NCBI GenBank assembly: GCA_963575745.1
Contig: CAUYUJ010017897.1
Location: 1-27,500 of the forward strand
Origin: Prorocentrum cordatum
Lineage: Eukaryota; Sar; Dinophyceae; Prorocentrales; Prorocentraceae
Direction: 5' to 3'
DNA length: 27,500 bases
In this document: positions 16,840-26,043 of the stretch, piece after piece
Position numbering within the stretch: position 1 is the first letter of the stretch
How the letters are laid out: every line of letters starts with the position of its first letter
The notes under the pieces: model-generated
What the model was told of the DNA's origin: nothing
What the model saw: only the letters and a program-made list of their open reading frames with translations
The model's database searches: none
Made by a program: the position numbers and the translations under genes

Positions 16840-17560
16840 CCCCAAGATCTCCCAGGATGGCTCCAAGAGGGCCTCAGGGAGCCCAAGATGGCCTCCAAGG
16901 TGGCTCAGGACACCTCGCGATGGGCTCAAGATAGCCTCCGACACACATCCAGGAGGCCTCAGGACTGCCCCAAGACCGTCTCGAGTGCCCTCCGAGCCCT
17001 CCGAGGACACCCCCCAGGGGCCCAAGTGGCCCGCGAACCATGGGAAAACCAATGGTGTGCCTTCTCGAAGGATTGCAACAAAGGATTGCAACAAAAACCT
17101 GCAATCCTTCGGTTTTTGTTGCAATCCTTCGGTTTTTGTTGGTTTTTGTCGCAATCCTTCGGTTTTTGTTGCAATCCTTCGGTTTTTGTTGCAATCCTTC
17201 GTTCTCGCGTCCGAGGGGCTCTTGGGGCCCCATGGTGGCCCCAAGGCGGCCCAAGAGAGAGCCCCAAGAGGGGCCCGAGAGGGCTCCCCAGGGGGCCCCA
17301 AGAGCGCACCCACACGGCCCAGAGATGCCATGCTTGAGCCTCCAGGAGGGGGGGGGGGGGCTGAATCCCCCCCCCCCTGAGTTTGAGTCACGGGGGGGGG
17401 GCAAGATTGCACCAGGAGGCCTCCCAGGACCCCCCCGAAGAGCCCCCATAAGGGCTCCTAGAAAGCCCCAAGCGAGCCCCAAGAGGGCCTCAAGAGTGCT
17501 CCGAGGCCTCGCGAAGACCCCAAGAACATCCCAAGATGGCTCCCAGCGACCTCCGATACA
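16840..17560 (+). repeat. Degenerate CCAAGAGGCC/CCAAGATGGC repeat
   Basis: Loosely 11-bp-spaced CCAAGA-GGC units, related to the clean array at 9943, interrupted by the foldback at 17066-17201 and by G/C homopolymers near 17340-17400. Confidence 0.65.
17066..17201. repeat. 20-bp foldback array
   Basis: GCAATCCTTCGGTTTTTGTT is repeated about five times. The left edge carries the inverted form, so CGAAGGATTGCAACAA (17066-17081) pairs perfectly with TTGTTGCAATCCTTCG (17186-17201). Confidence 0.9.
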
Positions 17561-17640
17561 ACGTTTCCAAGGCGGCTGTTACACTGCACGCTTCTACACT
17601 CCCCTGATCAAGGCAACTCGCCAGGCGATCTGCTTCTGGA

Positions 17641-17666
17641 TTGGCTGATGGGGATACGTGAAGCGT
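17641..17666 (+). repeat. Dispersed motif M1, copy 2
   Basis: TTGGCTGATGGGGATACGTGAAGCGT. The ~30 bp before it also align with those before 19260 (CAACTCGC..GGCGATC..TTCTGGA). Confidence 0.7.
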
Positions 17667-18150
17667 CACTAACTGAACAATTGGTCACGTTCGTTTCCCA
17701 GCGCATTAAAATGCTAGCTACGCTCAGCGACACCTATCCCAAATCCCTTCTCCTAAACCCTCAATGCGAAACGCATGGTCTTCATTACTTTCTGGTCGCC
17801 CCCCCCGCTTGTTCAGAATTGTGAACTCCAGGTCGTCATCATCTCCCATAGCGGTGCGCGAGGCAGACGGCAATCTTGCCTGTCGTACTCCGTACCTGCA
17901 GCCGCCATCGCAGCACTAGCAATACGAATCACAGCCGAGATGGCCAACCCCATTAGCATGGTACCCTTCTCTCCTGTAGTGGCTTTGCCTGGTAGGACTC
18001 TCAAGGGCCTGGTGCTAGCATAACTTGGGCATGCAAAGAGCATGCCCCCGCGCCTGCGAGGGGCTGTGCCACCAGCTGCGTGCACGGGGCAGCACGAGCA
18101 GCAGTCGTTCGAAGCCTGCTAGTCCCACCTGTTCGCCTGTTCGCACCCAG
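17667..18150. other. No supported gene
   Basis: Unique-looking sequence of moderate GC. An 82-codon frame at 17775-18023 and its antisense counterpart are open, but neither has a recognisable domain or clear coding signal. Confidence 0.4.
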
Positions 18151-18284
18151 CCTCCTCCTCCTCCTCCTCCTCTTCCCCCTCCATCTCCCCCCACCTCCCC
18201 TCCTCCTCCTCCTCCTCCTCCTCCTCCTGCTCCTCCTCCTCCTCCTCCTCCTCCCTCCTCCTCCTCCTCCTCCTCCTCCTCCTC
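18151..18284 (+). repeat. CCT microsatellite
   Basis: Pyrimidine-only CCT run with CCCCT variants. Confidence 0.92.
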
Positions 18285-18349
18285 TGGTGCAAAGTGCCAA
18301 GAATGCCAGAAAAGGGGACCGAGGTGTGCTCGACAGCCAACGCTCGCCC

Positions 18350-18636
18350 CAAATCCCGCCCGCCCACTGGGCGACAAGTGGTCTACGAATGGCTTCCTTC
18401 CTCTGCCACAGCCCCTCTCCCCTTCGGGGAGGGCAACCCTCCCCCTCCCCTCCCTGCGGTTTTTTGGTAAGGTTTCGCGGGGTGTCGGAGGGTCCGTTTT
18501 TCTGCCAGTGGGAGGGCCAATTTCTGACGCCCCCCACGAGGATCGCGGCCCCCGAGGGGGAGGGGCGCACATCGAGGACCCCCCATGCCCCCAAGATTGC
18601 CCCAAGAGGCCCTCCAGGGCTCCCAAGGGGCCCCCA
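18350..18636 (+). repeat. Repeat F1, copy A
   Basis: TGGGCGACAAGTGGTCTA, CCCCTTCGGGGAGGG, GGTTTTTTGG, GGAGGGTCCGTTTT, CCAGTGGGAGGGCCAAT, CACGAGGATCG-GGCCCCCGAGGG, ACATCGAGGACCCCCC. The same order recurs ~394 bp downstream. Confidence 0.88.
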
Positions 18637-18730
18637 CGAGGGTCCCACGAGCGCCACAAGAGGCCCCCAAACGCCCAAGAGCGCTCTAAGAGCGCTCCAA
18701 GATGGGCCCAAGAGGCGATTTTGTAGTTTC
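18637..18730 (+). repeat. Degenerate 11-bp-type repeat
   Basis: CAAGAGGCCCCC and AAGAGCGCTC units related to the array at 9943. Confidence 0.55.
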
Positions 18731-18743
18731 CCGAAGGGGGAAA

Positions 18744-19034
18744 ATGACCCCACCAGCCATTTGGGCGACAGGTGGTCTAAAGGCGATCTCTGTTTTCTTC
18801 CACAGGCGCCTCTTCCCTTCCGGGAGGGGAACCCTCCCCCTCCCCTCCGTAAGGTTTTTTTGGGGGTGGGGGACCAATGTGTCAGAGGGTCCGTTTTCGG
18901 CCAGTGGGAGGGCCAATTGTTGACACCCCTCACGAGGATCGTGGCCCCCGAGGGGGGGCAGACATCGAGGACCCCCCTCTTTTGACCGACCGCCTTCAAG
19001 ATGACACCAAGAGGCCCTCTAGGGCTCCCAAGAA
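18744..19034 (+). repeat. Repeat F1, copy B
   Basis: Direct repeat of 18350-18636, including the following CCAAGAGGCCCTC-AGGGCTCCCAAG. Confidence 0.88.
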
Positions 19035-19230
19035 GACCGCAAGAGAGCTCCAAGAGCGCCCAAAGAAGCCCCAAGAGGCCTCCGAAAGGTACCCGAGAGG
19101 CACCCAAGAGGCCCCCGAGCGGCCTCAGAGAGCCCGAGATGGCCTCCAAGATGGCTCAAGATGGCTCCCAAGCTGCTCCAAGAGCCCCAAGACCGCTCCA
19201 AGACGGCTCGAGATGGCCACGGAGCATCCC
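19035..19230 (+). repeat. Degenerate CAAGAGGC/CAAGATGGC repeat
   Basis: Continues the 11-bp-type repeat after F1 copy B, as 18637-18730 does after copy A. Confidence 0.55.
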
Positions 19231-19259
19231 CCGTCAGCTCGCATGGGCATCGTTCCTGG

Positions 19260-19286
19260 ATGGGCTGGTGGGGATACCCGAAACGT
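19260..19286 (+). repeat. Dispersed motif M1, copy 3
   Basis: ATGGGCTGGTGGGGATACCCGAAACGT, matching 10684 and 17641. Confidence 0.7.
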
Positions 19287-20598
19287 CAAGAATACACCTT
19301 CCGTTGCATCCTCCTGGAGGACTGCCGGACCATCCCGAAACTGGGACACCATGTTGAGATGACAGTCAAAACGCAGATTGAGAACGGGTGATAAGGACGC
19401 AAGACCCTTGGAGGCCGAAGTTGGGTTTTTTAGGGCGGCGGGCGACCAGTGATAATGGCAAGGACGGGCCTCAGAGGCAAGGACACAAGGGTACCCTAGA
19501 TGAAGGCGCGCGTCCTTACTAGGCGCGTTGACTGTACTTGTGGCCTGGAAATGCCCGAATCGACTTAGCGGCAGCACGTGACCTCCAAATCGTGTTTCGA
19601 AGAAGCCTCGACGCGGCCCTCCCCCACGCAACAAGCACACGTTTCGGAGGTCGGGCCGGTGGGCTCACGGTGACGCCGCCAGCCGTTCTGGGTACCCTAC
19701 GACTACTGGTTTAAAAGACACCAGGTCTGTGCGTGAGAGAGCCCGGGGACCCGAGTGGATCCCTGCCTGAGAAAGAAGGCGAGCACGAGGAACAAGTCCC
19801 CGTGGTGCTAGCCCGCTTCAACAGAAGTAGCGCCAGATAACGATACCACACAAGCATGAATACGCAATCCAGCTGGAAGACATATCATACGCGTGCGGTG
19901 CGCAAACAAGTTGCCTGGAGCAGACACTCACGAACTCTATGGGCTTCACTTATGCGCCGCCATCTAGCGGGATCGAGACTGAAGGCAAACATGCGAACAG
20001 CATTCAGTATCTGGTCGTCAACTCGAAGACTAGCATGCCATACACCTCGCTCGCCTTTCCCATTGGAGTGAGGATGAATTTCTAACCATCGCTGCTTCCG
20101 GTCGTCCCCTCTCTCTTCACCCTACCCCTCGACAAACGACAAGGGGCACCTATTCGCAGACAGCAAACGCCGCAAGCGCCGGAAGGATGGAGAGGAAAAC
20201 ACTTGACTGCAGTGGCTGCGCGCAACGACTTGCTGGCGGAAGAAATATAAGGAGACAGAGACAGCAGCATGCGGCCAGCGAGTGAACGGACAAGGCGGAA
20301 TGAAATACAATTGGGGACATGGGGTTCGCATTGAGGCATGTACTCCGAGGAACGAGGGCAGGGCAACTGCATTATGAAAGAGGCTGGTGGTTGCCGTGGA
20401 ACACTCGGGGGGACATGACTCAGATATTGGAAAGATCAAGGAGCATCGGAATACATATCAATCATATGCATGGGTGCGCCCATATTGTCTATACGCACGT
20501 GCAGAAAAAAAACCAAAAACAAAAAAAAGGACTGCAATTGCGATTCGCGCCATGCGCGCTGGCCTGTCAAGTTTCGCATGAAGGCGATATGAAAGAGG
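19287..20598. other. Unique-looking intergenic sequence
   Basis: About 1.3 kb with balanced composition and no visible repeat, RNA gene or coding domain. Frames of 60-170 codons exist but show nothing recognisable. I looked for tRNA B-box-like GGTTCRA and found none in a plausible context. Confidence 0.4.
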
Positions 20599-20604
20599 GG
20601 GAAC

Positions 20605-20762
20605 ACAGAAAGAGAAAGAGAGAGAGAGAGAACAAAACAACGAGGGAGAGATCGAGAGCGAGATATAAGACATGATCCATATATGATATATAGTTTATAT
20701 TATGTATGTTTGTATATATATGTATATACATACATGCGTATGTAAATATATGCATGTATAGT
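20605..20762. repeat. AG-rich then AT-rich simple sequence
   Basis: A GA run (20609-20660) is followed by TATATGTATA-type sequence (20670-20760), the most AT-rich part of the window outside the LINE islands. Confidence 0.85.
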
Positions 20763-20879
20763 CGTGCCCGTTTCTGTTACCGCCAGTAAAAACCTGACTT
20801 TCTTCTCCATGTTATCATTGTTTTCTTCGCCTTCTTGCTATCGCCTTTCCCTGCGAACCTTTCCCTCTCTCTTTTCGAT

Positions 20880-20970
20880 TTCTTTTGCGGAGGAAGCTCC
20901 TTCTTGGAAGGTATCTTGGGGGCCTCACGAAAGCTTCTTGGGGGCTTCTTGGGGGCCTTCTGGGCGCGTT
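20880..20970 (-). repeat. Inverted 11-bp-type minisatellite
   Basis: CTTGGGGGCCTC and TTCTTGGGGGC units are the reverse complement of the AAGAGGCCCCC family. Positions 20971-21380 hold nothing else I can identify. Confidence 0.6.
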
Positions 20971-21382
20971 ATGGGTTTGTCTGGCGGTTTCTTTGGGCCA
21001 CCCTGCTGCCAACCGCGATCTCACTCAACGACGGGCCACGACTTGAAGTGCTTTTGGGGGCATTTGGGGGCCAACTCGGGCCGTCATAGTTTGGGTTTTC
21101 TTCGGGTCGTCTCGAGACCCTGTTGTGCCGTCTTGGAGCTCTCTTCGACCTCCTGAATGCCATTTTCAAAAATTTTGATGCAGTGTTCGAGGCCTCTTGA
21201 ACGGTTTCGGAAGCCCCGGGTACCGAACAACCGAGCACCCCAACATCATACTAACACCCACAGGGAAACACTTTTCTTTTCCACCATATCCTAATGATGG
21301 GGTTCTGGTTAATAGTCCGACCGCGCCGAGTCCTCACCAACACCTTCCTCTCATTCTCCTCCCCCCACACAGACTCACACGC

Positions 21383-21640
21383 TCGACGATGATGTCAATG
21401 ATGACTAGAATGCAGCTGAGCATTCTGGTGTGGATGGTGATGGTGCAACCAATGGGGCCGATTATGATGATACCCAAGGTTACTCATAGCCAGGGTGACA
21501 TTCAGGGCCACTACCCAAGTTATGATGTGATGATGACGATGACGATGGCGATGGTGACGATGATGATGTTGACGACCATGAAGATGGTGCGGATGACGAC
21601 CATGATGCTGACGATGCTGATGTTGATGCTGGTGATGATG
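21383..21640 (+). repeat. GAT/GAC trinucleotide tract
   Basis: Impure GATGAC repeat. One frame is Asp-rich over ~60 codons and runs into FEDVLGEALESAPP, but stops occur upstream in that frame, so I do not call a gene. Confidence 0.75.
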
Positions 21641-22050
21641 GCAGAACAGCTTTTGAGGATGTCTTGGGCGAAGCGCTGGAGTCAGCACCCCCAGTGAGAG
21701 GCCGCCAGGAAGTATCTCACCCATCTTGTCGCTCGCGCCAGAATTGCGAGGATGCCTCGAACGGCTTCCCTGTTTACCGACCCACTATCCTTTAATTTCG
21801 AAACGCATTATGTTGATGTCTGGGGCGCGGCGCGGTTTTCGCACCCCAAGGAGCCCTGATTGCGAGGCTGTCTCGGGCGGTTTGCCCGTTTTGGTGGCCA
21901 GGCTCGTCTCGTCTGCGCTCCGAGCAGACTCTGAGGATGTCTCGGGCGTTGCGCTGGTTTCAGCACGCGGGGGGTCCGCCAGGCGGTGTCACAATCCTCC
22001 GTTCGCGCGCAGGTTGAAGGGATGTCTCGAGCGATTCGCCTGTTTTGAAG
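21641..22050 (+). repeat. GAGGATGTCTCGGGCG repeat family, block 1
   Basis: Two alternating phrases, TGCGAGG.TGTCTCGGGCGGTTTGCC.GTTTTGGTGGCCAG and CTCTGAGGATGTCTCGGGCG..GCGCTGG.TTC.GCAC. About five half-units are visible here, with more at 22225-22545 and 22755-22810. Confidence 0.75.
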
Positions 22051-22057
22051 GGAAACT

Positions 22058-22200
22058 GGGACACACAAATAAATACACACAAATAAGATGATTCCCCATA
22101 TTTTCCCATGTTTTCTGGGTTTTTGTCTTCCCCCCCATTTCCCATATTTTCCCATATTTTCTGGGAATCGCAGATTAATTGTGTCTGTGTGTTTTTTCCC
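22058..22200. mobile_element. Small inverted-repeat element (family S), copy 1
   Basis: 143 bp from GGGACACACAAATAAATACA to TGTGTCTGTGTGTTTTTTCCC, with ends that are imperfect inverted repeats. It is AT-rich inside (CCCATATTTTCCCAT repeated). It sits within the GAGGATGTCTCGGGCG repeat. A second copy is at 25601-25750. It is MITE-like in size and has no coding capacity. Confidence 0.7.
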
Positions 22201-22224
22201 CTCCTGATGTTTATCGACCCAACA

Positions 22225-22545
22225 TCCTCCTCCGGTTTCGGGAGCAAGCTGAAGACATCTCGGGCGACGCGCTGGCTCTCGCACCCCCAGAGGGGCCCAG
22301 ACTGCGAGGATGCCTCGGGCGCTTTTTGCCTGCTTTGGTGGCCAGACCCTTCCGCGCTCCGAGCAGATTCTGGGGATGTCTCGGGCGGGGCGCGGGCTTT
22401 CGAACCGCCACGTGCTCAGACTGCGAGGCTTGCCGGGCGGTTTGTGCATCCATGGTGGCCAGGCTCGCCGGCGTTCGTGGCGGAGTCCGAGGATGTCTCG
22501 GGCGAGGCGCCGGCTCTCGCACCCCGAAGGGGCCACGTGTTTGGG
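22225..22545 (+). repeat. GAGGATGTCTCGGGCG repeat family, block 2
   Basis: At least five half-units, e.g. GAAGACATCTCGGGCGACGCG, CTGCGAGGATGCCTCGGGCG, CTGGGGATGTCTCGGGCGGG and CCGAGGATGTCTCGGGCGAG, with GGTGGCCAG and CTCCGAGCAGA in the spacers. Confidence 0.8.
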
Positions 22546-22853
22546 CGCCCGAAATGGGCACGGGAAAAAATGACACAACGCCCAACAACAGATGTTGTCC
22601 CGAACCGACAGCGGCCGCTGTTGGGCAGACGGCCCTCTGTCTCAAATGGGCGCAGGCCGCGGCGGCGCGGACAGCGAGTCGTGTTCAAAAGGAGCAGGCA
22701 CTGCTGCTGGGCATTGCACCCACTCTTTCCGTACCCATTTCGCTCGTGCGGAATAGTTATTGCGAGGATGTCTCAGGCGATTTGCTTGGTCCGGTGCCCA
22801 GACTCCTCTGGCGGGGCGAATGCGCGGGCTCCCAGCACTCCCGATGCCCCGCG
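22546..22853. other. Region before the helicase-like pseudogene
   Basis: A frame in phase with the pseudogene is open from 22179, but no helicase motif is recognisable before ~22854. One more GAGGATGTCTCAGGCG unit lies at about 22763-22800, so the true 5' part of the gene is missing or replaced by the repeat. Confidence 0.4.
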
Positions 22854-23607
22854 ATGCGGAACGTGGCCAGCATCCACCGCGCAAGCAGGATCCACGGCGT
22901 GCTCCCTGCTCACGTGGAGATGCGGGCTCGCTTCGCTGGCAAGTGCACGGGAACATACGGCCAGGTCAAGGAGCAGCGGGCTACCATCGTCGGCTTCGCG
23001 TTCGACATGGACGACCATATACACTATAACAGCACGCGCCCGGGCACGATCTTCAGGCCGCGCCGCTCCCCGACGAGCATTTGATTCCAGGCCGGCAAGT
23101 TCAAAGAGGCCCCTACGTGGAAAGACTTCTTGGACTGCGTGGGCAACGACGAGCAGACTGCAAAGTATAAGATTGCTCGCGGCCCGTTCTGCATGCCTCT
23201 GCTGGAGGCCACCTTCACCTGGGAAGCGTCGTCCATGGAGCGCAGCGTGAAGCGCTTCGGCTTCATGCTCTCGCACGCCCACTACCTGACGACGACGGAT
23301 TCGAATGGGCCAGACGATACGCGGCGCAGTGACCACCGACTGCGCGCGCCAAGAGCCCCAGGGACAGCGCGGCGCTGACGACGACGCATGGAGGCTGAAC
23401 CTCTATGTGATGTTCTCCCGCGCCGCCCAGGTGGCGGGCATGCTGCTGGCGCGGCCGCCACCTCTCGCTGGCTGCCGGAAACAAAAAAGTTCGCCGACGT
23501 TGGCGAATGAGGCGCTCAAACGCTTCGAGAAGAAGGAAGGTTTGACGGTGGAGAGGGCCGCTCTGCTTGCCAAGAACTACGGGATGCCGCTGCCAAAAGA
23601 AGAGTAG
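22854..23607 (+). pseudogene. SF1 (PIF1/RecD-like) helicase C-terminal fragment, decayed
   Basis: From the ATG at 22854 the frame reads MRNVASIHRASRIHGVLPAH, EQRATIVGFAFDMDDHIHYN and GTIFRPRRSP, then meets a TGA at 23082-23084. It continues in the same frame (KEAPTWKDFLDCVGNDEQTAKY, ATFTWEASSMERSVKRFGFM, HAHYLTTTDSNG). A 1-base shift near 23300-23310 moves it to GQTIRGAVTTDCAR, DDDAWRLNLYVMFSRAAQVAGMLLARPP and a Lys/Glu-rich end with a stop at 23607. TDxxGQTI and LYVMFSRA resemble the late SF1 helicase motifs that precede and form motif VI (YVALSRA). The N-terminal Walker A/B part is absent. I infer an old copy of a helicase gene or a helicase-bearing element; the family assignment is moderate. 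Confidence 0.55.
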
Positions 23608-24185
23608 TTGCCTTAGCCCTCTGTGGCCCGATGCCACGTGCGGGCGGTATTGCAGGAGCTGGCTTAAACGAGCAGCCCGATCAATTTGTCCAGGGCCATT
23701 GCGTGAACATGACCATTCTGCCGGCCTGACGCCAAGTGCCGACGACCCATTTTCCCAGTCCCCCGCGAGCCCAGCCGCGCGCAACTCGATGCCAAGTTTA
23801 GGTAATGGCCAGACTCATCGGCCCGATGCCAAGGGCGGACGGTCTGGCCCCACGGCATCTGCCGACGACGCTTTTCGCTCTGGTGGCGAACAGGACGTGT
23901 TCTGGCCGCTAGAGAAACGAACCACGTGTTCCCTCGCGCCATGTGCTCTTTCCTGAACTGCCACAGTTCACGCCGCCCGCGGGACAGTGGTGCGTGAGCT
24001 CCCAGCGCAAATCCGCGAGCAAGCCCTCGCTCTTCCGCGCGGTGCGTCGCGCGAGATGTCTGCGCGAGCCATTGCGTAACAGATTCTGTGCCAGGCAGGA
24101 GTCTTGCACGGCGTCTGCACGAGCACCCATGGTTTTTCCTTCATCATGGAGACAAGGATCGCGTAGCCATGTCGACTCAGTCCCG
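23608..24185. other. No gene; weak GATGCCAAG repeats
   Basis: GGCCCGATGCCA-GTGCGGGCGG-type phrases occur near 23628, 23727 and 23820. A TGAACTG/CAGTTCA 7-bp palindrome is at 23954-23970. No coding domain is recognised on either strand. Confidence 0.45.
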
Positions 24186-24380
24186 CTACGGCGGGTTCGT
24201 GTCGTGCCGACCCCAGCGTTGGTTTTTGACACCGCGCTGGATCGTTCAACCTTGAACGATCGGCCGTCTCCGCAACGTCCAATCGTTCAACATCGACCGA
24301 TTCTGGGCCGCCGGCGGCGTTCAACCTTGAACGCCCGCGCTGGGGTCGCCGCCGGTCGACACGACACGAACCTACCGTAG
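24186..24380. repeat. 195-bp nested palindrome
   Basis: The outer arms are CTACGGCGGGTTCGTGTCGTG..CGACCCCAGCG (24186-24218) and its complement (24338-24380, with a ~10-bp extra piece). Inside are two near-perfect palindromes, GATCGTTCAA-CC-TTGAACGATC (24240-24261) and GGCGTTCAA-CC-TTGAACGCC (24316-24335), and an imperfect one, AATCGTTC..GACCGATT (24280-24301). Confidence 0.85.
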
Positions 24381-25246
24381 GCATGCTCTGGCCACTGACG
24401 TGCATATACACTCATCCTACGCTGAGCTATGTCCAGACTCCGGCGCATAGACCCACTCGAAATACTGAGACGCATTCACACGCGAACTCGTTCACCACGG
24501 GACTCATTCCCAGTCTGTCAGTATTCAAGGTCGAACCCTCTTGCGCCTAGACGCTCACAAGGGGAACGGTTCATGCAATTAGATGCACATATGGGGAGCT
24601 CCACGCCGTGAATAATTTGCGTCTGAATTGCCTGGAGGTGTCTGGGGCCGCTTGGGGCTCTCGCGGGTCCACTTGGCCGCCAGTCCGGCTGCTTGAAGCT
24701 CCTTGGCTTGGCCTGGCAGGAACGGTCAGTAAGCCCGGGAGGCTCAGAGGACCCTCTGCAGGGGAGTCCAGGGGGACCCGCGTGACCAAGGATCTGAGGG
24801 TTCAGGTGTTTTTTGAGGGGATGCCCCCCTGAATATGGGGGGGGGAAAGGACAGCAGAGCGGAGATCCCATCCAACTCAATGAGCTCGGCGCAATAAAAT
24901 GTAATTGTCTGCGCGAGCGGCGCAGAACAGAGATGCGTGAGACAGGCCAGGGCTCAAGGACGGAAGTGCGGGCAGTGCGAACACTGAGAGGCAAGTCATC
25001 AAACGGCGGGAGAACGGGAGAAACGCGAACGGCCTGACAGATGGGAGCATCAGCTGTTTCTATGTTTCAATAGACTCGTGTCTATTTTGACAACCTACAC
25101 TTCGTGCCCATGTCTATTATTTCTTGTTCGCCTGTGTTTTTACAGTGTGCGCGCACGCAGAAATAGGCACGAAACCTTTTAGAAGCTGAGCAAGCCTTTC
25201 AGGGCAAACGCCCAAAAGATAGTCACCGCCTCTTGTAGGCTAGGGA
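24381..25246. other. No feature recognised
   Basis: Unique-looking sequence. 24600-24830 is GC-rich and 25040-25200 is AT-richer. No coding domain or repeat with another part of the window was seen. Confidence 0.4.
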
Positions 25247-25432
25247 CCCAGACCCCCGACGTCGAGATTTTTTCGCAACGTCGACCCCCAAAGGTCTGGA
25301 CCCCTTCCCTGGGACCGGTTTTTCGTCCCGAGTCGTCTTTTGACGGTCCCGAGGCCCGGCGAGGGCCCCCAGGGGCCGAAGATAGCGAAAAACCTCCCGT
25401 CGTGATTCTTTCGCCACGCGAGGGGGTCTGGG
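25247..25432 (+). mobile_element. 186-bp inverted-repeat element (family R), full copy
   Basis: Perfect 11-bp ends CCCAGACCCCC (25247-25257) and GGGGGTCTGGG (25422-25432). The inside has GATTTTTTCGCAACGTCGACCCCCA, GGTCTGGACCCCTTCCCTGGGACCGG, CGAGTCGTCTTTTGACGGTCCCGAGGCCCGG and a GCGAAAAACC hairpin stem. No TSD is obvious. It has no coding capacity. Confidence 0.8.
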
Positions 25433-25600
25433 GCAGGTGGCAATCTGCAGGGTCTCATCCCGAGGGGGCCCGCGAGCGCCACGCGCAACGCTCCGCAGCG
25501 CCGCCGACACGGAACACGGTGCGCAGACCAGCCCGTGGCGGCCGAGACCGGCGCCCCGCCGCAGCGGAGGGAAGGGAGGAGACGGGAGTGAAGGGGCCCT
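25433..25600. other. Spacer between R and S elements
   Basis: GC-rich; nothing recognised. Confidence 0.4.
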
Positions 25601-25750
25601 GGGACACACAAAGAAATATACACAAGTCACAAGATTCCCCATATGTTCCAATATCTTTGCTGGATGGTCGTCTTCCCCCCACTTCCCATATTTTTGATGG
25701 CATATTTTCATGGGAGATCGACGATTCATTGTGTCTGTGTGTTTTTTCCC
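25601..25750. mobile_element. Small inverted-repeat element (family S), copy 2
   Basis: GGGACACACAAAGAAATATACAC to TTGTGTCTGTGTGTTTTTTCCC, matching 22058-22200 at both ends and in the GATTCCCCATAT and CTTCCCCCCA-TTCCCATAT interior. Both copies are followed by CCTCCTG. Confidence 0.75.
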
Positions 25751-25797
25751 TCCTGGAGGGAGAGGGCGCGAGGCCGCATCTGCTCAGCGGCACGCCC

Positions 25798-25828
25798 TCG
25801 CCAGGCGCGCCCGGGGGCCTCTGAGAAG
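25798..25828 (+). repeat. Direct repeat left of CCT tract
   Basis: CGCCAGGCGCGCCC-GGGGCCT..GAGAAG. A related copy, CGCCGGGCGCGCCCCGGGGCCT..AAGAAG, is at 26012-26043. Confidence 0.7.
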
Positions 25829-25840
25829 CCTTCGCGGAAG

Positions 25841-26011
25841 CCTCCGCCTCCGCCTCCGCCTCCTCCTCCTCCTCCTCCTCCTCCTCCTCCGCCTCCTCCT
25901 CCTCCTCCGCCTCCTCCTCCTCCTCCTCCTCCGCCTCCTCCTCCTCCTCCCCCTCCTCCCCCTCCTCCTCCTCCTCGTCCTCCTCGTCCTCCTCCTCCTC
26001 CTCCTCCTCCT
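25841..26011 (+). repeat. CCT/CCG microsatellite
   Basis: Pyrimidine-rich tract of CCT with CCG and CGT interruptions. It supports a poly-Pro frame and an antisense poly-Gly frame that I do not call. Confidence 0.93.
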
Positions 26012-26043
26012 CGCCGGGCGCGCCCCGGGGCCTTCCTAAGAAG
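26012..26043 (+). repeat. Direct repeat right of CCT tract
   Basis: Partner of 25798-25828. Confidence 0.7.

Noticed and set aside
17775-18023. 82-codon plus-strand frame and its 90-codon antisense counterpart
   Set aside because: No domain, no SL or other start context. Length is within chance for this composition.
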